DNA from: Aquatica leii
Lineage: Eukaryota > Arthropoda > Insecta > Coleoptera > Lampyridae
Direction: 5' to 3'
Assembly (NCBI GenBank): GCA_035610365.1
Contig: CM069432.1
Coordinates: 14,694,001-14,758,000, forward strand
Length of the DNA stretch: 64,000 nt
In this document: positions 12,264 to 22,376 of the stretch, in pieces
Position numbering within the stretch: the stretch's first letter is position 1
Layout of the letters: each line of letters starts with the position of its first letter
The notes under the pieces: model-generated
What the model saw: the letters and a program-made list of their open reading frames with translations, nothing else
Databases searched by the model: none
Told to the model about the DNA's origin: nothing
Program-made: the position numbers and the translations under genes

Positions 12264-13459
12264 AATGTTGAGGGGGCTGTTTTAATTCCATAGGGCATTC
12301 GGTTATACGCAAATAACCCTAAGTGTGTACTTATGGTGGTTAACGATTTGGATTGGTCGCTCAACAATACTTGTTGATAAGCCGAACTTAAATCAATTTT
12401 TGTGAAATACTTCCCACCCGCTAATTTAGAGAACAAATCTTCGATACGAGGCAGAGGATAACTGATATTCTCTAAATACGGATTTAGTAGATAGATCTTG
12501 TAGTCGCCGTAAATTCGCACCGATCCGTTCGACTTCAGTACAGGAACAATAGGTGTTCCCCAATCACTCATTACTATAGGGGATAAAATATTTTCAGCAA
12601 CCAGCCTATTAATTTCGCTTTCTACTTTACCTTTCAAGAAAAATGGTAGTGGACGGGGGTTAACAAATTTTGGTTCTGTGTTCATTTTTATTTTTAAATC
12701 GACCACTGCTTCCATAAATGTCTCTAATTTGTCATTGAAAACTTGAGGATGTTGATTAATAAGCTTGTCAACGTCACTCCCAAATATCTGTACGTTCTGT
12801 ATTACTTTTAAGATGTGTTGATTTTTGCTGAACCAATCACGACCCAAAATTGGCGGTCCCCCATATTTAAATACGAAAATATGGATTGGCTGCCTTCCAT
12901 TTGAGCTTTCGATTGTCATTAAAACAACACCTAGTGGATTTATGATTTCACCACTGTAAGATTTTAGGTTAATTTCCGTTTTGTTTAAATGCGCGCCGGG
13001 GAACAGTTTATTAAATAAAAAGTCATTCATCGCGGATACCGCAGATCCTGTGTCCAGCTCGAATTGCAAGTACACATCATTTAAACATACGTCCACTAAA
13101 ATCGGTTCTTCAACACGTAACTTGTCCTTCAAATTACTAATCGGCAACAATTGTTCATTATCAATCTCTAAACTGTACACATGTGAGTTTTGTCCGCACA
13201 CATGACATTTACCCTCTTTCCGAAAAGTATTAAAATGTGACTTCTTACTTTTTTGTAGCTTGGTTTTCGTTTTTTTACCTACTTGGTGTACGTCCACAAG
13301 TTTCGATTTGATAGCTGCCACCGACGTTGATGGACCTCCCAAACGCCTTTGGAAAAAATCTCCCTGATCGTCACCCTTACGACTTGATCGCGTCGCCTCC
13401 GAATGTTTCATATGTTTTAGCCTGCTTTTCCGTTTCTTGGAATGTAATGTTTTTCTCAC
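12264..13459 (-). pseudogene. gypsy pol: zinc knuckle, protease, RT (N-terminal part)
   Basis: Open for about 400 codons on the minus strand, overlapping the end of gag in another frame, so gag-pol frameshifting is likely. In order: a knuckle-like CHVCGQNSH with the last Cys missing, an aspartic protease with active site FELDTGSAVSAMN and a later PPILGRDW, then RT (PLPFFLKGKVESEINRL, LSPIVMSDWGTPIVPVLK, KIDLSSAYQQV with the first catalytic Asp, and MPYGIKTAPSTF). It runs into the solo LTR at 12263, and the last 20 codons of the open frame (to 12209) are LTR sequence. YGDYKIYLL, where a D-Y/F-R motif is usual, shows some decay. Confidence 0.92.
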
Positions 13460-13958
13460 TCAAAAACAATTTGTCTTTGATTTTACCATCATTATATCCG
13501 ATAATGAATTTATCGAACATGATATTATTCAAATTATTCCCGAAATTACAATGTGTGGCTAATCTACGGACTCGCGCCGCCCAATCGCTCCATAATTCGT
13601 GTTTTTCTTTACGCGCACTATAAAATTGCTCTCTTTCAGCAAATATTGCACGTTTATGATTAAAATGGTTATTAAATAGTTTAATTAACTCTTTTTCTTC
13701 CGGTTTTTCCGGCATACAAAGGTCCAATATTAATGAAAACGCGTTATCACTTAATGCGTTCAAAAATAAAGCACGCTGCTTACCCGGTTGATCGATATTA
13801 TTGGCAGAATACTATTGTTTCATTTTACGTAAGAAAAAGTCCCATTGGTGTACATTAGGATCAAATTCATGTAAACTACCATGCATACTCGCGGATACAT
13901 TATTACCGTTATCGTTTCTAACTTGCACATGTATGTCCGGATTTATATTTAATGCCAT
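13377..13958 (-). pseudogene. gypsy gag with one in-frame stop
   Basis: Structural capsid protein. I take the ATG at 13958 (MALNINPDIHVQV) as the start because the frame is open from there and it follows the 5' LTR and leader. One TAG stop follows WDFFLRKMKQ at about 13814; the same frame continues YSANNIDQPGKQRALFL and the retrotransposon gag core (LCMPEKPEEKELIKLF, ELWSDWAARVRRLATHC, DKFIIGYNDGKIKDKLF) to 13377. The knuckle lies in the overlapping pol frame. Whether the single TAG is decay or a readthrough site cannot be decided here. Confidence 0.88.
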
Positions 13959-13985
13959 TTTAATTTGCACTATTTCACTATCGAA

Positions 13986-14003
13986 CCATTAACTCGTCGC
14001 CAC
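13986..14003 (-). other. Primer binding site position of the gypsy element
   Basis: GTGGCGACGAGTTAATGG on the minus strand directly follows the 5' LTR, where a tRNA 3' end primes minus-strand synthesis. TGGCGAC-type sites occur in several insect gypsy elements. I cannot name the tRNA with certainty. Confidence 0.45.
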
Positions 14004-14159
14004 TGTGACGTATGTTAATACCCTGGATGATTTTTAATTAACCACCGGAAGGATATTTTTACACGTTTATTAGCAATTCATACCGCTTGATTTCTCTATT
14101 CCCCACTCATTGCGTTTCGCAGCGTGCAACGTAGGGAAAACCCACAAAAATACATATCA
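14004..14159 (-). repeat. 5' LTR of the gypsy element
   Basis: Second 156-bp LTR copy, about 7 mismatches from 7397-7552. Outer flank GGTGG at 14160-14164 matches 7392-7396. On the minus strand it ends ACGTCACA and the gag leader follows. Confidence 0.93.
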
Positions 14160-15400
14160 GGTGGGAAAAAATGGTTAAGAGTAAAGAATGGTACGATCAA
14201 GAATGTGAAGAAGCATGCAAAAGAAAAAATGAAAAATGGATAAAATGACTGCAAACAAAAACAGAAGAAGATAAACAATTATATAAAGAAGCAAACGCAA
14301 TAGCTAGAAATAGATCCAAAAAAAAAGAGAATGGAACGAAAATAAGATTAAAAAAATACAAGAAGAATATTGAAACAAAAATACAAAAATGTTTATCAAA
14401 GAATAAGGCAAGAAAAGATAAATTATAAAATAAAACCAAGAGGTTTCAAAGATGAATAAGGCGACACAAAATATACATAAACTGAAATACAACAAATATG
14501 GAGAAACCATTTTGAAAAACTATTTAGTGGCGAAACACAGACAAATATAAGTATACCAACAAATACAATAGTAGGCTTAAAAATACACAAACTAACTCTA
14601 GAGGAGGTGAAAAGAGCAATAAAAAATTTTAAAATAACATTGCACCCGAAAGCGATAACGTAATTGCGGAGTTCATCAAAAACGGAGGTACAAAACTACA
14701 TAAAAAGATACAAGAATTAATAAATCAAATATGGAGGGAAGAATATATTAATGATAGATGCTGCCATAAAAATAGATGAGGAAACAAAAAAAATTAGGTT
14801 AAGAATGAACGGAGAGAAAACAAAATACCTAAAATATAGTAAAAGCAACAATGAAAAATTTATGAAAGTAGATCATAAAATAGAAGGTGTGTAAAAATTC
14901 AAATACTTAAGCACCATAATAAACAACAAAAAAAATAAAGATAATGAGAAAACGAAACAAAGAATACAAGAAGAATACATAAGCTACTACGCAAATAACA
15001 AATACATTAACACTGAACACGTAAGCATAAATGCTAAAATCTAGATTTATAAGACTTATAAGACCAGTAGTAGTATATGCGTCAGAGACATGGACAATGA
15101 CAAAAAAAGAAGAAGAGAAATTAAGAATTTTTGAAAAAAAAATAATAAGGCAAATTCTGGGACCAATCAACACGGGAGAGACAAATATAGACCAAAAATA
15201 AATTTTGAGATAAGAGACCAAATAGAAGGCGAGGACATCGTTAACTATATAAAATCACAACGAATACAATGGCTAGGCCACGTAATGAGAAAGGATAAAA
15301 CTAAAACAATAAGAATCGTAACCGAATGGAAACCAACAGAAAACAGGAAGAGAAGCAAGCCGGAGAACGATGTAGTAGAAGATCTAAAAAATTTTTGCTG
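14160..15400 (+). pseudogene. LINE ORF2, RT half with a large internal deletion
   Basis: Continuation of the LINE split by the gypsy insertion. The linker KEWYDQECEEACKRKNEKW is at 14182-14240, TEIQQIWRNHFEKLFSG is near 14480-14530, and KLTLEEVKRAIKNFK with AEFIKNGG marks the start of RT (about 14590-14690). At about 14747 the reading jumps from INQIWREE to IKIDEETKKIRLRMNGEK, a position downstream of the catalytic box, so most of the palm including the Asp-Asp pair is deleted. The C-terminal part (YLSTIINNKK, IKSQRIQWLGHVMRKDK) ends at VVEDLKNF near 15390. Stops and shifts throughout. Confidence 0.78.
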
Positions 15401-15540
15401 ATAGTAATTAGGAACATTAGCCAAATTTTTAGTGTTTTCAAAAAAAGTTTCATGACCTATTTCTAGCAGGTGTTCCGCCACCGCTGACGTAAAAGATTGT
15501 TTAAGAAGAATGCAATAGGATTGGCCAAAACGTGCCAATG
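15380..15540 (-). pseudogene. Penelope-like endonuclease, C-terminal half
   Basis: Minus-strand reading LARFGQSYCILLKQSF, SAVAEHLLEIGHETFFENT and LANVPNYYQQKFF matches the second half of a GIY-YIG endonuclease of Penelope-like elements (the AVAEH...GH segment followed by a Lys/Tyr-rich region). The GIY-YIG half is not upstream of it on this strand; a matching half lies on the opposite strand at 15611-15808. It abuts the end of the LINE at about 15390. Confidence 0.6.
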
Positions 15541-15610
15541 AGGGAAAGTGTTGAAATTAGAAATTATGTAATTATCAAATTATCCTTCATATAGCAAAAG
15601 TTTTTCTTAA

Positions 15611-15808
15611 ATGTTATCAAAATTAAATTGTAGAGTAGTCTTAAGCTCTCGTAACAGTTTACAAAGTTTGTTGGGCAATCTTAAAGGTTCGAAAATTCAA
15701 GATAAGTTCAAAATATATAAAATTAATTGTATAGACTGTAATCAAGTACATATTGGGTCAACAAAGAGACATAAAAAAATTCGTTTTAAAGTTAATAATT
15801 ACGATTAA
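15611..15808 (+). pseudogene. Penelope-like endonuclease, N-terminal half
   Basis: 65 codons on the plus strand. KIYKINCIDCNQVHIGSTKR corresponds to the GIY-YIG core with its Cys-x2-Cys (INCIDC) and IG-S/T-K/R motif, preceded by the linker LSSRNSLQSLLGNLKG. It ends at KKIRFKV, just where the family continues with the AVAEH segment. That segment is found on the other strand 70 bp away, so this looks like a Penelope 3' end broken by an inversion. Confidence 0.6.
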
Positions 15809-15829
15809 GGACCAGATGAATTCTCTGAA

Positions 15830-18800
15830 CTAATTATCTTTCATAATCAATCGAAGCATTAGTTTTTTAACAGTCTTGTCGTTGATGATGATAGCACAGT
15901 TAAGTGTTATAAAGTTATTGTGGTATTTAGTGTAGTGATTTTTGTTTAAAGACATTTTTGTAAAAACTAAAAATTTTTATACCAACGCTAACAAAGTACA
16001 AAAAGAATCTTTCAATTGTATGATTGTTTTTTTTAGTTTGTTAATGGGTTTCTAAAAAACACTACAGTAACAGAAGTAGTTGTGACGTTCCAAAATTGTC
16101 AGCTTGAAATTTTACTACGTATTCTCTTAATGTATCGATTGATACGTTAACAATGCATGCGCTGTAATTGTTATCGACTGACAAGAATTCATTATCGTAA
16201 CGTTACCATTAATTAGACCAATCTTTACTCTGTATAACACTATAACGTATAGAGAACTGATTTGACTTGTAGATATAATGCAAAGTTACAAATTCACGTA
16301 TTATTTCACATTCACGCTAAAAAAACTTTAATGATGCTTCATTAGTAGTTTTAATATATTATGTTTATTGCAGCAACATTTACGTATATAATTAAAATTA
16401 AATCATTGCAAAAATTGAAGTGAACCGATAATTATAAGCAGCGCAATTAAAGTTTTACTGTTTGGTTAGTTTTAAATTACCAAATTAACTGCAAACACTA
16501 ACCCATTTACTGCCGCTATTTTGTTTGATACCAATGTTTGTGTAATGCGCTTTGCATCGTTTATTGGCTTGTCTTTGTACTAAAGAACTTTGTTTCATGC
16601 AATTAGCGTGTTAAGTCGTTTACAATAAGCAGACCGCTGAAAAATACTAAATATTACAATACTGTTGTAATAGATACTTCAATTACGGTTTAGAGTACAA
16701 ATTAACATTATTCCATTATTATTACATGGAATATTAATATTGAATTTTTCTTTTTCATTTTTGTGAAAAAAAGGTGTTACGGTAAGAATTATAGGTAACT
16801 AAATTTAAATGGAGCGATGGCCGCAGTAGCTCGGTTCTTGTAGGCAAAATGGGGTGGGTTAGAAATTGTGAGGGGAATATTTAAATCAAAGATGTCGTGG
16901 TAGATAAAATTAGTCAAATAGTGATTAGAAATTGTTAGAAATAGGCGCCACACAATTTGTTTAGTTACGGTCCTGTTAAGTAAATTGTAAAAGTTTAACA
17001 GGGCTCTAATAGTAGCAAAGGGTTGCTGAAAGAAAAAAAACGGGGAAGGTTAAGCAATAAATAGCAATCAGTAAATTTGATGTAAATATAATGAATTTAG
17101 AATAAATAGCAATTTACAAAATAATCAATAAAATATTCAATTTTGAATTATGCAAACAAAATATGCGTGAAGTTGAGTAAAACAATCGATAATAGATTTC
17201 AAATATTACAAAAATACAGGATCTAAATTACCTTGTGTCAAAACAAAAGTAGTAAAACTAGTTTAATTACGTTCGCAAAACAAACAACAAAAAAAAAATT
17301 TAATTTGGGGCAGCGATCGTTATTCGACAAGACAGTAATTACAAATTTGAAATACAAAAAAATAAATCTTACCTTTTTACTTCGTTGATGAAACTCCGTG
17401 CACGGTATTTCTAGTCGAAGTTTCCTTAAATAAAATATTTAAAACAAACAATTGGCCGTCGGCAAATAACAGCCGAGAATTAGAGTTAGGTTCAAGTTTA
17501 CTATCTCGTAGATCAAGGGATGCGTGACCAAATTTATGTCAGTTAATAGGTCAGTTACGATTACGTTATAAGTCAACAAAAAAAATTCAAGGTAAATCAG
17601 ATAACAACTTCTTATAGAAACAAAGAGAAATTAAATTAAGTAAATCAAGCCAAAGTTTAAATAACAAAAGTGAATTTTAAATAGCAAAAAAAATAGTAAA
17701 ATTTTAAGGTATAAAGAAAAGTTCTTGAATTTCTAAAGTTGATTAAGCAAGTAGGATAATTTTGATTAAAAGTTCAATGTAGAAAATCAAATCTTTGAGA
17801 TTTGCACAAATATGAATTAATTCACAATAAAACGAAGGTTAACGGTTGGTTTTTTTTTTCACTTAGTCAGTTGCTGCAATCGAAGTTGACTTCTTAGCGT
17901 AGCGTTAGTAGAGTTTACAGATGAACGGAGTATTTTGGTAATTGAAGGAACTTTCACACGTGGAGTAAACAATCCGTTGGAGGAAACGTTCATATGAATT
18001 AGAACAATTTCGTCGGAAGAAAAACCCGCTATAAAGAGGAAGGGAGAGAAGCGAAGTTAGATTAACTAAATAAAAAAAAAACTAAGTACTTTACCTGGGT
18101 ATAATAATCCAGCGTTAAGAAAACTAAGTACACTTTTAATATTTAAAGTAACTTATAGCCGTAAATATACGATTTTTAGTAATTTTAGAAAAGAAACAGG
18201 TTCCGTAGATATACTAAAAGTTAGGAAGGTTTCAACGTAATATCCGGTAAAATCACCGTGTTTAAGTAAACGTTAGTACTTCCAAGGTACAGTAAATTTT
18301 TGAAGTGATCTCAACAAGAGTTTGTCAGGAACTGATTAAAGAAGGAAACGAAAGAATCTAGGGTCATAATGACCTCAGAAGATAACAAAATAAATTCGTC
18401 AGCAAACTCGCGAGAACGCTCAAGTAACTGATAGTCTAAACAAAAATATTTATAAGGATTTGTAGAAAAGCAGCATTTAATCACGTATTAAGCGAAAATA
18501 ATACGCTCTTAATTACTCATAAATTACAAATTATCGATTTTAAAATGTAACATAATAAAGCGTGAGATTAGTAACAACAGCAAATTCCCACACGTATAAC
18601 TTAAATAAATGAAACAGTACCGGATTTAGGAAAATTTGCTCAGGGCGTAACAAAAGGAAAGCATTTTCCAATATTGTACATGTTTTGTGTCGCATTTTTA
18701 CATTGATGCCAATCTTTCGTTTGCAAGTCACCGTATTTTTTACGTATATTATACGGCTAACTTTACGTTTCTTTTAAAGAACAGTCGTCAATTTAGATTT

Positions 18801-18879
18801 TTTTCATGGAGGTATTTGCAAACGTAATTTCTCCTAACAATTTTGAGAAATAGTACAGTCCATCTGGATCGTATGATGC
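15830..18879. other. AT-rich spacer
   Basis: About 3 kb with no coding signal on either strand. A slightly GC-richer patch at 16810-16870 and 17870-18060 (including a TATAAAGAGG near 18030) could be an old LTR, but I found no matching second copy in the window. Confidence 0.5.
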
Positions 18880-18892
18880 AGGAACTGTTTTT

Positions 18893-19075
18893 TGTAAACT
18901 GCAATCACACTATTTTCAATCTAGGTTTTGCAGCATCTAGTAGATATAATAATAATAGTAGATAAACTTTATATTAGATAATTCAGCTTGAAGTGTATTT
19001 ACTACAAAGGTAGCAGGAACAGTCTTAGGGTACGTGCCGCTTACAACATAAGAAGGGGTAAAATACTAAAAACTA
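18893..19075 (-). pseudogene. Second BEL gag fragment, in tandem after BEL integrase
   Basis: The minus strand here matches the BEL gag segment at 25200-25430 almost base for base apart from small deletions (shared blocks such as ACAACATAA, TACTACAAAGGTA, GTAGATAAACTTTATATTAG and TTTTGCAGCATCTAGTAG). It lies directly downstream of the integrase end (FLFGKP near 19080), in the same orientation. The order is therefore gag-pro-integrase-gag', which a single BEL element does not have. No LTR is visible between them. Confidence 0.7.
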
Positions 19076-20095
19076 ACGAGGTTTCCCAAAAAGAAAATGA
19101 GAAGGATTTAAGGGCTGGAGATTATTGGGAGTAGAAGATAGAGGGGATAATGGACGGCAATTAAGAGCTGCTTCTACTGGAACAAGTAAAGTGGTAAACT
19201 CCTAATAAACTAAAATTTCATTACTTACGATTTGCTTGATGTGATGCTTGGCTGATTTAATTCCAGCCTCCCACTAACCTCCAAAGTGAGGACTATGCGC
19301 GGATATGAAATGCCATTCAGTTTTCTCACTAACAACAGCGTCAGACAATGACAAACATTTTTATTAAACATTTTTGCAAATTCTTTAAGTTGAGAATTAG
19401 CGCCAGAAAAGATAGTCCCGTTATTGGAGTAAACACGCAGGAGTTTACCTCTGCGAGACACAAAACGTCAAAAAGTCATAATGAAAGCTTTAGAAAACAA
19501 GCTTGTGACTAACTCTAAGTGTACGGCTTTCGCAGCAAAGCAGACGGATAAACACAGATAGGACTTGTAAACTTTGCATGTACGACCCTTGCGATCCTTA
19601 ATTTGGAAAGGTCCGCCATAATCAACCCCCGTAATATGAAAAGGTGCGGAAGGCTGTACACAAAATTGAGGTAGGTTTCTCAAAATGAGTGTTAGAAAGC
19701 TTGACGAAATTCAAAACACTTAATACAGTCATGGACTACCCGCTTGACAAGACATCGACCTAAAGTTATCCAGAATCAATCTCTTAGAAAAGATAGCAGT
19801 AATAAAAGGATCGCATGAAGCATTCGTAAATGCTCTCGACTAACAATCAGTTTAGAGAGGTGATGCTAGCCAGAAATTGAAATGGGTGTTTCTTATCAAA
19901 AGAAAATTGGGAGTTACGAAGACGTCCTTCAACACGAATGACACTATCATTATCTAGAACAGGATTTAAACTAAGAAGTGCTGTTGACCTGCTCAACGGT
20001 TTATTGGCTTGTAATTGTTTTATTTTTGTAATTGTAAATGTTTCTATTTGAGATATTTTGACCAAGCGCAAAAGAGCGGATCTTAACTCATTGAT
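19060..20095 (-). pseudogene. BEL/Pao integrase
   Basis: Integrase region read over several frames: LRLVKISQIETFTI and VIRVEGRLRNSQFSFDKKHP (upstream linker and zinc region, 20071-19900), PFHITGVDYGGPFQIK (first Asp, 19640-19590), AAKAVHLELV, then GKLLRVYSNNGTIFSGAN near 19440, where Asp is replaced by Asn in the expected SDNGT, FGG-WEAGIKSAKHH near 19260, and VEAALNCRPLSPLSSTPNN closing at FLFGKP near 19080. This is the canonical order of BEL/Pao integrase. At least four frame breaks. Confidence 0.88.
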
Positions 20096-20333
20096 TTAAC
20101 CCTACGTTAGTAGCGTACCTTTTGTGGCGCGTTTGGTCGTGTGGGTGACGTGTCAACCACCACTGTTTTTGCGATTGTCACTTTATATTGATTCCAATAC
20201 GAAAACAAAAATGCTAGATATTTAGAGAACTATATTGAACAAGTATTTTACAAAAAGAACAAAACAATGAGGTTTGTAATAAAAAAACTAACTATTATTA
20301 AATTAAACTACCTAATATTAAAGTATTAAATGT

Positions 20334-20617
20334 TCATTCTTTCCCACAGCATGTTACACACACGTCCATTAGATGTTGGCTACATGCACACCGATTACAG
20401 CTAGTACACCATCTCCTTGTTTTATCGCGTGTTCTACCACAATAAAAGCAGCGAGCTCTGGATCCTTGACGTTTGTAAGGTGTCGATTTTTCAGCTTCTG
20501 TTCGTAACAGTAGATTAGCTCTTCGGCGGATCTCTGTAGGAATTTGTGGCATTTGAGATCTTCTTTGGATTTGCGGTTTAATCATTTTCCATGCAGCATT
20601 TCTAATAAAATCTGTCC
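20334..20617 (-). pseudogene. piggyBac transposase, C-terminal cysteine-rich domain
   Basis: The last exon-like part of the transposase, displaced by the LTR-like insertion. It reads RTDFIRNAAWKMIKP, then a basic stretch, then the zinc-binding domain CFYCGRTRDKTRRWC-x2-C-x4-C-x3-H-x3-C-x2-C ending CCGKE. This domain binds the subterminal DNA in piggyBac-type transposases. It is open to its own stop and looks intact. Confidence 0.9.
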
Positions 20618-20621
20618 TTTT

Positions 20622-22376
20622 TGTAACGTGTAAATTTCAACTTCGAGTAAAAATCCGCCTGAGAGTTAGGCAACTTACAGTAATACCTTTGACCTCGAGT
20701 CGTGGTTCTAAGTCACGCTTGTGAGGGCGCGCGAAGGTTGTTTTGTCATCTACAAATTTCATTTTTATGCTGTCATTTGGTCGATTAACAACGGGGGAAC
20801 GTCGGAGAGGTGAGATAAATGGAATTTCTTTTTCATCTTGTAACATCTACTACAACGACGTTTATTTTAGCATTTTGAAAGTAAATCCGACTAAACCTCC
20901 GGTGCGAATAAGATCAGCACGATGTATTTTGGGCGGCCAAACGCATAAAGTGGGTTAGTATCTCACACGTGTTTAGTAATGGAGGCGAACCAACTAATAT
21001 TCACAATTTTTAGCTCTTTTCCTTTTCCTTTGCTGTTGATGTTAATGTGGATTCTGGATGCTTGATTCTTGATTCTGACTTCTTCGTCCGTCGTTTTTAA
21101 TTACATCTTCGTGTGCTTACATCTATAATCCGATGGAAATGGTGGACACACTAAAACATTTCGGATTGTCGACAAAATAAGGGGAACTACAGGTATAAGG
21201 ATCCTAGAAGATCGTTGGCGCGGTGCAAGCGAGGTATTTATGACACCTTTATCTTGGAGTCGCGGGAGACTCGCTCGCTGTCAACCTTATTTCGGCCAGA
21301 CGCTATAGCCTTCGGTTATCAGCATACGCGGTACGTGCGTAGTGAACGCGGGATCGCTTTCTTTGTCGACGTTTGTAAATTGCTCAGAGTAAGATTAATA
21401 CCATTTATGTGTAAACGGACACAAGAGTGAGAGGCAAGGTCTAGTGAATTCTGTTTTATCGATTACGTTAATTACCGGTCTTAATTATGATATAATTGTA
21501 TAACTTTATCTTATCAGAGTATTTCTAATGTGTAATTATAACTTTTCGAAGTAAGTTTAGTAATACCTAACGTAAAATTCTTTTGTAAAACATTTTGATA
21601 GTAATTTATTCAACGCTTTATCTTGTAATGGTTGAGTCATTACAATTATTTATCGTAACTTCCCATTCATATCTGCGTCATATAAAGTAGTTATAAATTT
21701 TATCAAGGGTAGAAATTTGGGAGCTATGCCGTCTCTCGGAAACTAATTATTTATTATTGCGATTACCGGTTATGCGGAACTTGATCAAGACCCACCTGGC
21801 GGTATTTTATTTGCGGGAACGCGATTACGTATTGCTAATAGCTACAGTAGCCGCGGTGATAATTATCTACGAAATCTTATTTAGCTTCTGTGGCTCCCAA
21901 ACTCTATTTTTGGGACCTGTTTATTTATATGTAATTTATATATGTGCTTAATAATTTTTCTTGTTGGGGGTTATATAAATAATTGATAGGGATTTTACCA
22001 GTGGCGTAACCGTCGAGGAGTTTGTGTTTCTTCCGTTCCGGAAGGAGGCTGTGAATCATTTATTACAATAAATGGTTATGGTTAATACGAAATATGTTTT
22101 CTTTTGGGGGACTTCGGGTCTAGGCTCTCCTTTTCTCCTACCTAGACTATAATTTCTGCGATACAAAAGTTTCGAGAAGAGGTGGCGCACTTGGGCATTT
22201 AGCTTACCGGAACAAATTTAGTGTCTTACGGTTTTCTTTAACCCGACGACCATCTGCGGCGAGGCTAGCCGAAAGGTAAGCGACAACATCTGGTTATTTA
22301 CGTTGAAGTAATATTATTCTTCATTCTTTCTTTCTTTCTCCACCTTCCCTATTAGATCACAATAAATATTATAACA
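20622..22376 (+). repeat. Solo-LTR-like element, family 2 copy A
   Basis: A 1755-bp noncoding block from TGTAACGTGTAAATT to TATTATAACA interrupts the piggyBac transposase coding sequence between NVKMK and RTDFIRN. TTTT flanks both sides (20618-20621, 22377-22380). The inverse-oriented copy at 59876-61415 matches along its length: AAAATCCGCCTGA and AGTTAGGCAACTTAC near the start, GGTTAGTAT.TC.CACGTG, GAGGTATTTAT, CGGGTCTAGG.TCTCCTTTT, AGAAGAGGTGGCGCAC, CCGAAAGGTAAGCG, and a pyrimidine run before the end. Short ORFs inside it (20743-21951) have no recognisable product. A solo LTR is the best reading; orientation of the parental element is not known. Confidence 0.78.

Larger units (their letters stand above)
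7397..14159 (-). mobile_element. Ty3/gypsy LTR retrotransposon, nearly full length, with two nested insertions
   Basis: Minus-strand element bounded by two 156-bp direct repeats (7397-7552 and 14004-14159) and a GGTGG target duplication. Order on the minus strand: 5' LTR, primer-site position, gag, protease-RT, [solo LTR and Jockey inserted in RT], RT end and RNase H, integrase, tail, purine tract, 3' LTR. I count about 7 mismatches between the LTRs (about 95 percent identity), so the insertion is moderately old. Stops, frameshifts and two insertions in RT make it non-autonomous. It belongs to Ty3/gypsy because RT and RNase H precede integrase; I see no envelope gene. Confidence 0.92.
5150..15400 (+). 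mobile_element. Non-LTR retrotransposon (LINE), split by a Ty3/gypsy insertion
   Basis: A plus-strand LINE with a 5' leader near 5150, ORF1 with zinc knuckles ending at 6658, the ORF2 endonuclease at 6753-7390, then an interruption by the gypsy element at 7397-14159. ORF2 resumes at 14166 with a post-endonuclease linker, N-terminal RT and C-terminal region to about 15390. The 5-bp sequence GGTGG flanks the interruption (7392-7396 and 14160-14164), which shows that one LINE was cut in two. The LINE is A-rich and its frames are broken in many places. The endonuclease (YTIFWSGG, TKSQIDHVFI) and the C-terminal WLGHVMRKDK motif are common in insect LINEs; I do not assign a clade. Confidence 0.8.

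Noticed and set aside
14096-15221. Minus-strand hydrophobic ORFs
   Set aside because: Same effect, antisense to LINE ORF2, which reads clearly on the plus strand.
20743-21951. Plus-strand ORFs of 64-71 codons inside the LTR-like block A
   Set aside because: No motif, not shared with copy B of the same family, so chance frames.
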